A DNA stretch of 64,000 nt from contig OY720346.1 in assembly GCA_963082975.1 (NCBI GenBank), forward strand, positions 71,477,267 through 71,541,266. Direction: 5' to 3'. The number at the start of each line of letters is the position of its first letter. Within the stretch, counting starts at the first letter, position 1. The translations under genes and the position numbers were made by a program. This DNA comes from Labia minor. Taxonomy: Eukaryota; Arthropoda; Insecta; Dermaptera; Spongiphoridae. Positions 33,478-43,949 of the stretch are shown in pieces. The notes below the pieces were generated by a model, which was not told where the DNA came from, ran no database searches, and saw only the letters and a list, made by a program, of their open reading frames with translations.

Positions 33478-34090
33478 TTTATCTATCTCTATGGCTCTGC
33501 GGAACTCGAAAGTTCTTGGCCGCAGCAACCACATTTGTCCAAGTGTCCATATCCTGAGTTACACCCATCTAACTCTTATATTCTCCCATCGATATGTCCC
33601 TTACTACATTATCCACCCACGGCGTCCTTAGTTTTCCAATCGGACGTTTCCCTATCGGTTTCCTCATCCATTTTTTGCTATTCTTTTCTCTCCCATTCTT
33701 GCCGCGAGTTGTGCCCATTTCAACCTTCTTGATTTTATTACTCTAACAATATCTGGAGATGCATAGAGTTTATGCAATTTCTCGTAATGCACCCATCTAA
33801 CTCCTCTTTTCTCTTATGTCCATTCCTACATTGTCTGCCCACCTAGTTCTTAGTCTTCCAATTCGGCGTTTCCAAATAAGTCTCCCTACAAATAGTCTTT
33901 ACGCCAGTCTTTTATCTCCCATTCTTGCAACGTGTCCTGCCTATCATAACATTCTGGACTTCAAGTCCTAACTATATTTGGAGATGCATAGAGATCATGC
34001 AATTCCTCGTTATGCAGTCTCAACTATTCCCCGAAGAACCTCTTTCTTTGGCCTATAAGCCCTGCGAAGAATCTTATTTTTAAATGAAAA
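33478..34090 (-). mobile_element. LINE 3' fragment, C-terminal segment duplicated in tandem
   Basis: Minus strand encodes twice the reverse-transcriptase tail common in non-LTR retrotransposons: AGHVARMGDKRLA with RRIGRLRTRWADNV at about 33820-33950, and ASPDIVRVIKSRRLKWAQLA with GKRPIGKLRTPWVDNVVRD at about 33560-33770. Frameshifts and stops interrupt both. The 3' tail reads agttccgcagagccatagag on the minus strand. Confidence 0.65.
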
Positions 34091-34863
34091 CCAACTTATA
34101 ATTATTAGTGATTAGTGATAAGTTATTTTAAATATCTGAGCTTATTGAATTATTAATCGAATTACTATTTACAGGATTCTATTTTTTCGTACTAATTCAT
34201 TTACCAGATTGATAATTATTAGTATTAGAAAATACTTTTTATCGTTTAAAACAAAAAAAAAAATTAAACGAACAAAATGAAACTAATCAATGATTTCCCG
34301 TTTTAATTGATTATTTCTTTTCATCTGAGTTAATTAATTTTTTTATTGACCTATCTAACTGTAAGTTAGAAAATTCAAAATGCTTTTATATTATATAAAT
34401 CTATCTCATAATAATATTTAATTTCAAAAAAATAAGTGTGAAATTAATATAAAGTATAATTTAACAAAAAATGAATTAATAATAATAATAATTTTAAAAA
34501 AATTTATTTTACAAAAGATAATTTTTCAAAACAAACTCCCTCAATCTTAGTTTTAATAAATTTTTACTTAAAATAACTTTTTTTCACTTTCACTATACTT
34601 TTATTCACGTGATATATACATATATAAAAATGTTATTTAAAAAATACAATAATTTTTTTTATTTCTTTTCATATTTTTAAATCTAATTTTCATAATAGAA
34701 AAAGTTTCCATATTTCAGTCTAACTATCAAGCTGATTAATATGATTAACTATTATTATTTAATTGAAAGCAATTTTTTTTGTCGTATTTTTAATTATATT
34801 TTAAAATTAAATAAATCAATAAAAAAAATAAACTTTTTACTCAAATTTTAATTAACCTTTAAC
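34091..34863. other. AT-rich spacer
   Basis: Nothing recognised. Confidence 0.4.
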
Positions 34864-35012
34864 AAACTAATCTAAGAATGGGAGAGAAGTGACTGGTGAG
34901 GTATTAGTTTGTAAGGAATCCAATTGCAGGGACTTAGGATTGGGATGTTTGTAGGAGTGTGGTTGCTTCAACCAAGAAATTTCGAGTTCTTAAGAGCCAC
35001 AGAGATAGATAA
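34864..35012 (+). repeat. LINE 3'-end fragment, opposite orientation
   Basis: gcttcaaccaagaaatttcg, agttcttaagagccacagag, atagataaa is the inverted counterpart of 33478-33545. Together they bracket a 1.5-kb stretch. Confidence 0.5.
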
Positions 35013-35356
35013 ATTTATTTAATCGATAACTTTATAATTTTTAAAACTTATCTTAAAATGTAATAAAGAGTAAACCTTCCTTAAACTCTAATCATTTCTC
35101 AGTTAATCGATTTTTTTTTCATTTAAAAAATTAAAAGTGAAATTTTATCAGAAAATTAAAATTAAAATTTCAAATAATTAATAGTTATATAGAATGATTT
35201 GATTTATAAATATATATATCATTAAATAAATGAAATGAGATTACATTGATAAAGTCAGATATTAGTTTAGTACATCTAAAAGTTATTTAATTATAAATAA
35301 ATACTAAAAATTCAAATATAAAGTGCATTATTCTCTTTAGATTGAATTCTTTAAAA

Positions 35357-36231
35357 TAGTGATTCTCAACCTGGGCGATATCACCCCCTTGGGGGCGTTA
35401 GTATTTTTGGGGGGCGAAGTCATAAAAAAAGGTAAGATGATTTTGCGAACAGGCTTCTTTTTTTACTATCTCGTCAGAGATTGTATTGTGATCACGAAAA
35501 TTTTCGATGTTGAGATTTTGATGTTTTTATACGTTTTGAAGGTTCCTGAATCATTTTCACTAAGGTTGAGAAAAATGTCTCTCTGTGTGTATGTGTGTAT
35601 GTATGTAAACAAGATTACGCAAAAACGGTTTGAGCTAGAATCATGAAATTTGGTACATGGGAATTATTCAAAAGCCATCGTTTTCTATCAACTTTTGAGA
35701 AATGTAGCTCAACCGGACCAGGGTCATTACCTACCACGTTTTGATTTTTTTTCCTCTAAAGTGACCATAAAAATAAAAATATATGTTTGATAGTTTTTCT
35801 CATGATTAAAAATTTTATAAAACTGCTATATATAGAATTTCAGCTTGATTGAATCTCTGAAAGTACCAGAATTATTTTTTTATCACTGCAAATCACGCGC
35901 CAACACGTGACGTGTTGCCATCAACAAAGACCCAAACATGCGCTGGTTTAATAAATATTATCTATTAATTTTAATTTATAATTTATAATTAATTAAATTA
36001 AATTTAAATATAATATATTTATTATGTTATTTAATCTAATTCAAATTGCGAGATAGTCCAGCTAATTTCAATATGGTTCTAAAAAAAAAAACTTAAAATG
36101 ATTTTGCGATCAGGTTATGAAACATTTTAGTAATATTTAGTAATTTTTATCTTTCAAAATTTATAAGGGGGCGAATTATGAAGCCGGCCTTACGAAGTGG
36201 GCGTTTGGTCTAAAAACGTTGAGAACCACTA
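35357..36231 (+). mobile_element. hAT MITE with a family A insertion
   Basis: Ends tagtgattctcaacctgg and cgttgagaaccacta are one base off CAGTG; flanks ctttaaaa and cttttaaa are near-identical. Interior gggggcgaagtc and gaagtgggcgtttggtc match 22596-23620. A full A element lies in its T run. Confidence 0.82.
35457..36064 (-). repeat. Family A element, copy 6 (full)
   Basis: Minus orientation: starts ctggactatctcgcaatttg (hairpin lost) and ends tctctgacgagatagtaaaa. Holds every block in order, with the (GT)n microsatellite at about 35582-35612 beside the ctcaaaccgtttttgcgtaa core. Confidence 0.82.
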
Positions 36232-36590
36232 CTTTTAAAACGTGTGTGTGTGTGACAATATTAATTATTATAATTAAAGTAAAGACAATTGAATTTGAGT
36301 CTAATTTTTAAAATAAAATTTTATAAAATCTATTAGATGAAGCTATATTTAGTAATTTATATTATTTTCGTACAACCCACAATAATTACTTTAATAAGAG
36401 ACCAAAAGATCTCACAAGGAGTAAGACAGAGATGGGGGTGGGGTATTATTTTAGTAACAAAATGTTTGCTTTATTTAGATTCGATCTAAAATTAACTAAT
36501 GAAGAAGTTTATTTTTTAAAAGTTGCGTTTTATTTCAAGGCCGGGGGCATTTATTATATACTATAGGGCGGGGGTGATTTTTTTTTTTAC
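36232..36590. other. AT-rich spacer before a GC-richer region
   Basis: No gene seen. GC content rises from about 36540. Confidence 0.4.
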
Positions 36591-36598
36591 TCTTACAG

Positions 36599-36685
36599 CC
36601 CTTTGATAGTGCCGGGGTGCGATGTCGCCGCCTGGTTCTCATCCCCGCCCCCCTCCAGCGTTCACCTCGCCCATTAAAGCATTAA
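36599..36685 (+). CDS. Candidate last coding exon, unidentified protein
   Basis: A strong acceptor (ttttttttttactcttacag ending 36598) is followed by 28 open codons and a TAA at 36683-36685. The residues begin PFDSAGVRCRRLVLIPAPLQ and end RPLKH. Composition is far richer in G+C and CpG than the flanks. About 200 bp of balanced sequence follow and could be 3' UTR. No family recognised; the matching upstream exon would lie beyond long AT-rich intron sequence. Confidence 0.4.
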   Translation, partial: PFDSAGVRCRRLVLIPAPLQRSPRPLKH

Positions 36686-37346
36686 TGATTAGAAACTCTC
36701 AGGCAACTTTGTGACCACATCAAAATCCCTTACGTCCCCCTCATTCCATTTCCACCCCCTACTTGTACTTTATTTATCGACAGAATCTGCCTTTTCGTGG
36801 CTTGTCCATATAATTAAATTATATCCCTTTCGTGTCCGCCCTTTTACTCGTTCATTTCCTCCTTCACCCCTCTTTCATGAATAACTGACAAAACGTAAAT
36901 TAAAAACCAAAACAACAGGACTTTTTTTTTTATTTTATTAATGGTATATTTATATTTTAAAATTTATTTATAAAGGAAAAACTTTTTGCATGTATAGAAA
37001 TTAAGATTAATGAATTTATTAATTTTTTTATTTGTATTTATAATTAAACTTAAAAAAAATATATATATATTTTTTTCTTGTTTATTTTATGAAAATCAAA
37101 TTAAATTATCAATGTAAATTGAAAAATAAAATAATTATTATACTCTTATTTTATTTTTTTTTTAATTACTTTATATCAGATATTATAATTTTTATTAATT
37201 ATATAGTATACTTATATATTAAAAAATAATAAGCATATATATTAAGAAATATTTAATTGTTAAAATAATTTTAAAATATTATTAGGTGAGGAAACATGTA
37301 TTGCCAGATTGTGCCCCGACGATGATGGATCTATACACTTTATACC
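36686..37346. other. Balanced-composition stretch, then AT-rich spacer
   Basis: 36686-36900 is balanced and C-rich, possibly untranslated or conserved noncoding; the rest is A/T-rich with nothing recognised. Confidence 0.3.
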
Positions 37347-37430
37347 AGGCCTGGCCAATCTACGGCCCACCGTGAAAAATTGGGCGGCCCGCCAGTTAAC
37401 TTTATATTTCTTTTGTAACTTTCATTTCCC
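37347..37430 (+). mobile_element. Single hAT-type end
   Basis: caggcctggccaatctacgg followed by cccaccg and gcggcccgcc resembles a hAT MITE left end. The partner end was not found. Confidence 0.4.
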
Positions 37431-37565
37431 GTCTGTATATTCAAAAACAGAATATAATTGAAATAATTATAATTAATTAATTTTTTTATTTAAAATATGT
37501 AATACAATTTTTAAACTACATATTTGATTCCATAAAAAGGAAGAAAAAAATCTAGAAATAATAGT
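37431..37565. other. Short AT-rich spacer
   Basis: Nothing recognised. Confidence 0.4.
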
Positions 37566-38115
37566 AATTAATAAAGAATATCTTATCTTATTATGCTAGA
37601 TAAAATTGTATGTATATATGTAAATGGGTTCTCAGAAACAGCTCTAAGGATTTTTTTGAATTTCACACCAGAGATAGCATTTATAAAGAAAAATTGAGTT
37701 TTATTGATCACATCTCTGGGAATAACCATCTTCATTAGTTTTCTCTTAATTTATATATATATATATATGTGACGTCACATCCACCGCCTGTGAGATATAT
37801 ATCTATTCTTAAAATAAGATTAAAAATATTTATATTATATCCATATTTGTTTTTTATTTCATTAATAGATACATTTAAATTATTTGAAATTGTTTCACAA
37901 CGTTTAGAAGATAAATCTTTATTCGAAATATAGGAGAATTAAATGACGTAATCAATTTATTATACAGCGACTCCGTAAATACAAAATATTATACTATACT
38001 AGCTGTTCAATCAGTATATTAGATAAAACATTTATTTGTTTTTATGTTCTTACTTTTAATATATTTTAATTTAAACAGTAAATTAATTATATATTATTAT
38101 TGTAAATGTTATATC
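37566..38115 (+). repeat. Family C/B mosaic followed by a repeat F piece
   Basis: The C left end tcttatcttattatgctaga runs into gtgacgtcac, then into sequence matching family B (ttgttttttatttcattaat, attatttgaaattgtttc), showing the two families share a segment. From about 37995 (tatactagctgttc) the repeat F type follows. Confidence 0.5.
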
Positions 38116-38117
38116 TA

Positions 38118-38200
38118 TCTATCTCTGTGCTCTACGGTAGTCTCTTGCCCGCAACATCCACATTTCTAGAAGTGTCCCTTCATACATTGTGAATCCACCC
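38118..38200 (-). repeat. LINE 3'-end fragment
   Basis: ctatctctgtgctctacggt, gcaacatccacatttct parallels 33484-33545 in the same orientation. Confidence 0.45.
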
Positions 38201-38527
38201 ATAATAATATCTTACTTACTTGAAAATGAAAATCCAATTATTTAAAATTATTTATTCGTATAATCTTAAATGTTTTCAGTGTTTTATAAATAATTTAAAA
38301 AGACCAATATTAAAAAAATAAAATTAAAAATATAATAAAATATAAATATAAATATAACATAAAAATAAAAACATTAACATTCAAGATTATATGAATTACT
38401 ATTATTTTTTATTTCAATATTTTTATTGTTAATAAAATGATTTATATTTTATAATCTATAAAATAATTTAATTATTTTAAAAAACGGCGGTCTATTTAAA
38501 AGTAAAAGGTATAAATTTTATCATTGT
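38201..38527. other. AT-rich spacer
   Basis: Nothing recognised. Confidence 0.4.
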
Positions 38528-39373
38528 CTAATATAAAAAAAAGAATATATATTCGGTGAATCGGGTATTAATATTACCAGCCATACCCATTTGTAATAAA
38601 TATTTAATATATCTGGGAATGTTAGGAAGCATTACTATCAACGAACTTTTATTCATATTTATCACAAAATTGAATAAATAATTCCAATGTTTATGATCTC
38701 GGCGTTTGGTCTGTAGCCTCTTTGAATCAGCTGAGAGTGTCTTTGATTTTTTGGATTTCGAAATGAAATCGCGACATTCGGGGCAACCTGAAATAAAACC
38801 TACCTAGTAAGGGAGTGCATAGCCTCCATCAATAGGCATGCAAGGCCCATGCTAATCAAAAAAGCCCTGCGCTCAAAAGGTAACCAACAATTTGTTCCTT
38901 TATCAATTCCCTAATCTCACTAAATTCTGTCATATAATTTAATATATTTCTCTATAATCTCCAAATGAATATTATCAAAAGCAAAAAATCATTGTAATTT
39001 AATTCTACTTTCTATATTAATTAAACTTTACTTTAAATATTATATTTACATTTTCCATTTTAAAGTTCGCCATGCTAAATAAATAACGATTATTACTTAC
39101 ATTTGGAGAGCTGTATTTCAATCATTTCATCGTCATGAAGGATGGAGAAGATAATCAAGAATTCAAATCAACATTCAGTAGCAGGAACGAAGATGGAAAC
39201 ATGAAATAGAAGAAGAAAAATAACTTATTAGTTTATAATCAATAAATTTAAATTGAATTAAAAATAAAATTAATAATAAATACTGACCTCGGAGTTAATA
39301 AAGGGTTGATATTTCTCGCAAATTAAACTCGAAGAACAGCTCGTAGACTTGAATGAATGTCCATCACTCTCGC
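38528..39373 (-). CDS. Three-piece gene model, unidentified protein
   Basis: Minus strand. Piece 1, 39288-39373: acceptor-like tttctttatcgag, then residues ESDGHSFKSTSCSSSLICEK to NSE, donor gag|gtcagt, ends in phase 0. Piece 2, 39101-39110: a 10-nt microexon between atacag and gtaagt, coding LSK plus one base. Piece 3, 38528-38787: acceptor ggttttatttcag, 85 codons open to a TAG, starting CPECRDFISKSKKSKTLSAD and later LPNIPRYIKYLLQMG. All phases agree (0, then 1). An 85-codon frame free of stops is unlikely by chance at this A+T content. The product would be Cys-containing and basic. Pieces 1 and 2 are weaker than piece 3; piece 2 could instead be the end of a first exon starting MIEIQ. No family recognised. 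Confidence 0.4.
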
Positions 39374-40288
39374 CTCGATAAAGAAAAAAATAATTATGAT
39401 TAGATATTTATATTATATACAGGAAATAAAAAAATAAGATAGAAATAAATAAATAATATTAATAGGATTAAAAAAGTGTATAGATTTTTAAAAATATTAT
39501 CTTATTTCTGTAATATTAAAATACTAAAATTATTTTGCATTCTATTTTATATAGAACCATGATTATAATAATTTATAATACGCATTTAATAGACATATAA
39601 TAAAAATATCTTAGAAAACATCAGAAAACTAATTATGATTATATTATTAATTTCACGAAGATTTTATTCTGTTTAATTGATATATACGAATAGGTAATAG
39701 AAATATTATTCATTTTTCAAAAGTGTTATAATAATATGAAATTGACAAAACAACATTCATATGAGATTTGAAAGGAACGGTGTGAGCGATAATGAGATTA
39801 GAAAGAATATATAGAATATTTAAAATTATATATTCCTATAGGAATATAAGCAATTTATATTTTTTTGATTTATAATTATATTATATGAATTTTGAAAATA
39901 ATCAGCACATCTTCCTATTTTTTAAATAAATAAGTTTTAATATATATATTGAAATTTAAAAAATATTTCAATAAATATATTTAAAGAAAAATAAAATTTT
40001 GTATATGGTTTTTTAATTTTTAAATAATTTTAATTTAACTTTTAATAAAATTTAATTAATGAGATCTGATAGAATCTTTAAGATTAATTCTTTTCAAAGA
40101 TTTGAATGAAAAATTTATAAATTTATTTGGGTATATGAATAAAAAATTATAAAAATGCACTTTATAAATTTTATTTTTTATTGAAATGTTTTTTTTTAAA
40201 GTTCACTAATCTTCCTTTTAATTAATAAAAATAAATAATAAAATTACAATTAATTCTTGATTAGCGACTGATTAAGGGATGATTTCAG
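39374..40288. other. AT-rich spacer
   Basis: Nothing recognised. 40250-40288 leads into the next exon candidate. Confidence 0.4.
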
Positions 40289-40418
40289 TGGAGAGGCCGT
40301 CCAGTGTCTCACACTACGCAGGGAAGGGGAACTGACTGCGTACGAGTCGGCCTCCTGCATGAGGAGGTTAGTTCAGGCGCTGGAGGGGCAAGGAGAGGGG
40401 CGAGCGGGGAGTGCAGAG
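40289..40418 (+). CDS. Candidate internal exon, unidentified protein
   Basis: A GC-rich block with acceptor gatgatttcag before 40289 and donor cagag|gtgagc after 40418. In the frame with one leading base, 43 codons are open (residues GEAVQCLTLRREGELTAYES, later RRLVQALEGQ), a plausible helical stretch. On the other strand a frame of about 36 codons (EADSYAVSSPSLRSVRHW) ends in a stop after an acceptor-like tract, so orientation is not settled. The two splice signals favour plus. Confidence 0.4.
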
Positions 40419-40718
40419 GTGAGCGCTCTACTGCAAATTATTTCAAATAAAATACATATTAAAATAAAATAAAATAAACAAATATTAATTTTTAAAATTA
40501 GTGGTGTTTTAGAATACATCTTAAATCGAATCATTAAGTTTAATTCTATTAAATCAATAAGCTTAATTTTATTCAAAGATCTTAATGAAAATTTAAAAAA
40601 AAATTATAAATATATCAGTAAGAAGTTCATTAATGAAATTATCATATTTTGAAAAAAAAAAAAACAAGGAGGTGGCGTATTAATGTAAATGGTTCAATTT
40701 AAATTTAAAATTGTTTGC
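40419..40718. other. AT-rich spacer
   Basis: Nothing recognised. Confidence 0.4.
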
Positions 40719-41311
40719 CGAATGTGATATAATTTGAATTGGATTAAATAACATAATATATTATATTTAAATTAAATTTAATTAATTAAAGATTATAAAT
40801 TAAATTTAATTAATTAAAGATTATAAATTAAAATTAATAAATAATTTTTATTAAACCAGTGCATGTTTGGCTTTTTGTTGATGGGACCAGGACTCGTGCT
40901 GGCACTTGATTTACAGTGTTAGAAAATTAATTCCGGTACATTCTGCGATTCAATCAAGCTGAGATTCTATATATAGCAGTTTTATACAATTTTGAATCAT
41001 GCGAAAAATTATAAAACCTATATCTTTATTTTACGGTCACTTTAGAAGAAGAAAAATCAAAACGTGATAGGTATTGACCCTCTTCCGGTTGAGCTACAAA
41101 AGTTGATAGAAAACTACGAATTTTGAATAATGCCCGTATACAAATTATCATTATTCTAGCTCAAACCGTTTTTGTGTACACTTTCTACATACACATATAT
41201 ACATATACACACACAGACATTTTTCTCAGTTTTATTGTTAGCGAAAATGACTCAGAGACCTTCAACACGGTAAAAAATTTCAAAATCTCAACATCGAAAA
41301 TTTTTCTGGGC
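40719..41311 (+). repeat. Family A element, copy 7
   Basis: Lacks the terminal hairpin but has the body, core (aaaagttgatagaaaactac), a short CA microsatellite (41186-41214) and the end ctgggcagatagtaaaat. Contains a small tandem repeat of ttaattaaagattataaatt (about 40779-40828). Confidence 0.72.
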
Positions 41312-41371
41312 AGATAGTAAAATATTATGTACATTTTTTAAACCTAAATAAAGGCTATTTTATGATCAATT

Positions 41372-41774
41372 TTGACTTTTTACTATCTCTCCAGAGAGAT
41401 CACGAAAATTTTCGATGTTGAGATTTTGATGTTTTTATACGTTTTGAAGGCTCCTGAATCATTTTCACTAAGGTTGAGAAAAATGTCTGTGTGTGTATGT
41501 ATGTGTATGTGTGTATGTGTGTATGTGTGTATGTATGTAAACAAGATTACGCAAAAACAGTTTGAGCTAGAATCATGAAATTTGGTACATGGGAATTATT
41601 CAAAATCCATCGTTTTCTATCAACTTTTGAGAAATGTAGCTCAACCGGACCAGGGTCATTACCTACAACGTTTTGATATGTTTGATAGTTTTTCTCATGA
41701 TTAAAAATTTTATAAAACTGCTATATATAGAATTTCAGCTTGATTGAATCGCTGAAAGTACCAGAATTATTTTT
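41372..41774 (-). repeat. Family A element, copy 8, right half
   Basis: Minus orientation from the actatctctccagagagatc end through the (GT)n block at 41488-41540 to ccagaattattttt, where family H interrupts. It continues at 43416 with ttttttatcactgcaaatca. Confidence 0.82.
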
Positions 41775-42177
41775 GAAGTGAAAACTTCTTTAGCGGCGTT
41801 GAGCACTTTTGCGGGATGGGGAAAAAATATAGATTTCGACCGACCGACCGACCCGACCCATATACGCATGCGCAATACGCCAGAATGTTAGACACTAAAC
41901 TTCTGATACATTCTTTACAAAATTTTACATATTTGCCATATTAAATATTATTATTTATATTTACATTAATAATCAGTATTACTAAATTATGTATATATAA
42001 AATAAAATATTTTAATATATTATTATGTGTTAAATTATATTAAATTAATTTCTAATATATTTATATAATTTAAAATTAATTTCAGAATATATATATATAT
42101 ATATTAAATTATATACTACATATAATATATTATATAATATATATTTTAATAAATTAATTTTTAAATATGTGTGTGTG

Positions 42178-42405
42178 TGTGACCGTAAAAATAAAGATAT
42201 ATGTTTGATAATTTTTCACATGATTAATAATTGTATAAAACTGCTATATATAGAATTTCAGCTTGATAGAATCGCTGAAAGTACCAGAATTAATTTTTTA
42301 ACACTGCAAATCTCACGCGCCAACACGTGACGTGGTGCCATCAACAAAGAGCCAAACACTCCACTATCCACTCGACTATCTCGCAAATTTGAATTTGATT
42401 AAATA
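42178..42405 (-). repeat. Family A fragment, copy 9
   Basis: Minus-strand A segment from the tcgactatctcgc start through cacgtcacgtgttggcgcgt to acggtcac, inside family H. Confidence 0.65.
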
Positions 42406-42477
42406 ATATTTATTAATTTAAATTAAATTAAATTAATTAAATTATAATTTAATAAATATTATTTATAACATCAAAAA

Positions 42478-42710
42478 CATCAAAATCTCAACATCGAAAA
42501 TTGAATTGCTGAAAGTACCAGAATTAATTTTTTAACACTGGAAATCTCACGCGCCAACACGTGACGTGGTGCCATCAAAAAAGAGCCAAATTTTCGCTGG
42601 TTTAATAAATATTATTTATTAATTTTAATTTATAATTGAATTAATTTAATTTAATTTAAATTAATATATGTTATTTAATCCAATTCAAATTTGTGAGATA
42701 TGCTGAATAT
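42478..42710 (-). repeat. Family A fragment, copy 10
   Basis: Second A fragment, opening with the tail piece catcaaaatctcaacatcga and closing near atctcacaaatttgaattgg on the minus strand; internal core deleted. Confidence 0.6.
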
Positions 42711-43415
42711 GCTTTTAAATAAAAAAAAATTTCAAGAAAGTAATTGGAATTATTAATATTAAGAATCAATAAATAAATTTATTAAATATACATTTAAACA
42801 TTTAAATTAATATCTATATATAAATTTAATAAATATTCAAACAATAATTGAAACAATATAAATAAAACGATTCAATATTTTACTTACATTGTGATTTATA
42901 TTTTTATTTTTATTACAACTATTATTATGGGTATGTTATTTTTGGCAGTTTATCAAAATAATAAGTTGAAAAGATTTCCAATTATTTTTATTTATTTATT
43001 GTAAATTTTTCAATGTAACCATGGTAACCATAAATAGATTTTTACCAAAATATTACTATTTAAATTAATTTTGGATTTAACTACACTAAAACCTTCCCTG
43101 GGACGCCCACAACAATCCCTTAAAGTTTCATCGCAATCGGACGGGTAGTTTTTTAGTATTTGACAGTCACACACACAGACAGACAGACATATATATATAT
43201 ATATATATATATTCATACACATCGTATTTTTAATATTTTTGTAATAATAATCAGTTTGCTGAAAAAAATAATTATGAATTTTATATATATATATATATAT
43301 ATACGTATATAAATTTCATTTTTCTAGTGAAGCTGGTGCGCATTCCGTCTGCTTTCAAATTTCTTACGCACAAGTTTTCACTTCTGTCGGCCAGTCCCAC
43401 GACTGCCAATTCGAC

Positions 43416-43612
43416 TTTTTTATCACTGCAAATCACGCGCCAACACGTGACGTGGTGCCATCAACAAAGAGCCAAACATGCGCTGGTTTTATAAATATAA
43501 TTTATTAATTTTAATTTATAATTCATAATTAATTAAATTTAATTTAAATATAATATATAATGTTATTTAATCCAATTCAAATTGCGAGATAGTCGAGTGG
43601 AGACACTCCAGA
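43416..43612 (-). repeat. Family A element, copy 8, left half
   Basis: Completes the copy interrupted at 41774: cacgtcacgtgttggcgcgt block and terminal hairpin ctggagtgtctccactcgac on the minus strand. Confidence 0.8.
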
Positions 43613-43949
43613 TTTTTTAAAAATTATAATTTCTTACTTGCATTTAAAATCCTTTGAAAGTTATAATTTAATCTTTACAAAGAGACATTAAAAAATAATA
43701 AAACCAGAATATTGAAATAATATAAAAGAGAGGTAGAAAAAAGGTTCCAACCCCACTCTTCTTATTGTTACTTAAGGGGTTTTCTGATTGGTTGCCTGTT
43801 TGGACAAACCTTTTTTCGATTTCAACGGCACCCTCAATTTCTTTCAGCACCCATTTGCTCTCAGCATCTCACCAAGTCAACATTAGCACGCTTGCTAACT
43901 GAGTGTATTTGTCAATTTGTTTTGATTTTTTGTTTTTTAATCCAAAAAG
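43613..43949 (+). promoter_or_regulatory. Upstream region of the F-box gene
   Basis: Less AT-rich than average. Contains gattgg (an inverted CCAAT box) at about 43787-43792; no clear TATA box. Promoter role is inferred only from position. Confidence 0.3.

Larger units (their letters stand above)
41775..43415 (+). mobile_element. Family H element (HINE-like), 1.64 kb, inside an A element
   Basis: Starts gaagtgaaaacttctttagc and ends aagttttcacttctgtcggc followed by a CAGTC/GACTG hairpin and caattcgac. The end motif is inverted but offset by the hairpin. A core plus (CA)n(GACA)n microsatellite lies at about 43081-43212 (aaagtttcatcgcaatcgga). The flanking A halves join as in intact A copies, within a T run. 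It carries two inner A fragments (42178-42405, 42478-42710). No coding capacity. Confidence 0.7.

Noticed and set aside
35359-35646. 95-codon frame across a hAT MITE and a family A element
   Set aside because: Composed of two unrelated noncoding repeats joined by insertion.
41372-41578. 68-codon Cys/Val-rich frame
   Set aside because: Translated from the (GT)n microsatellite of a family A element.
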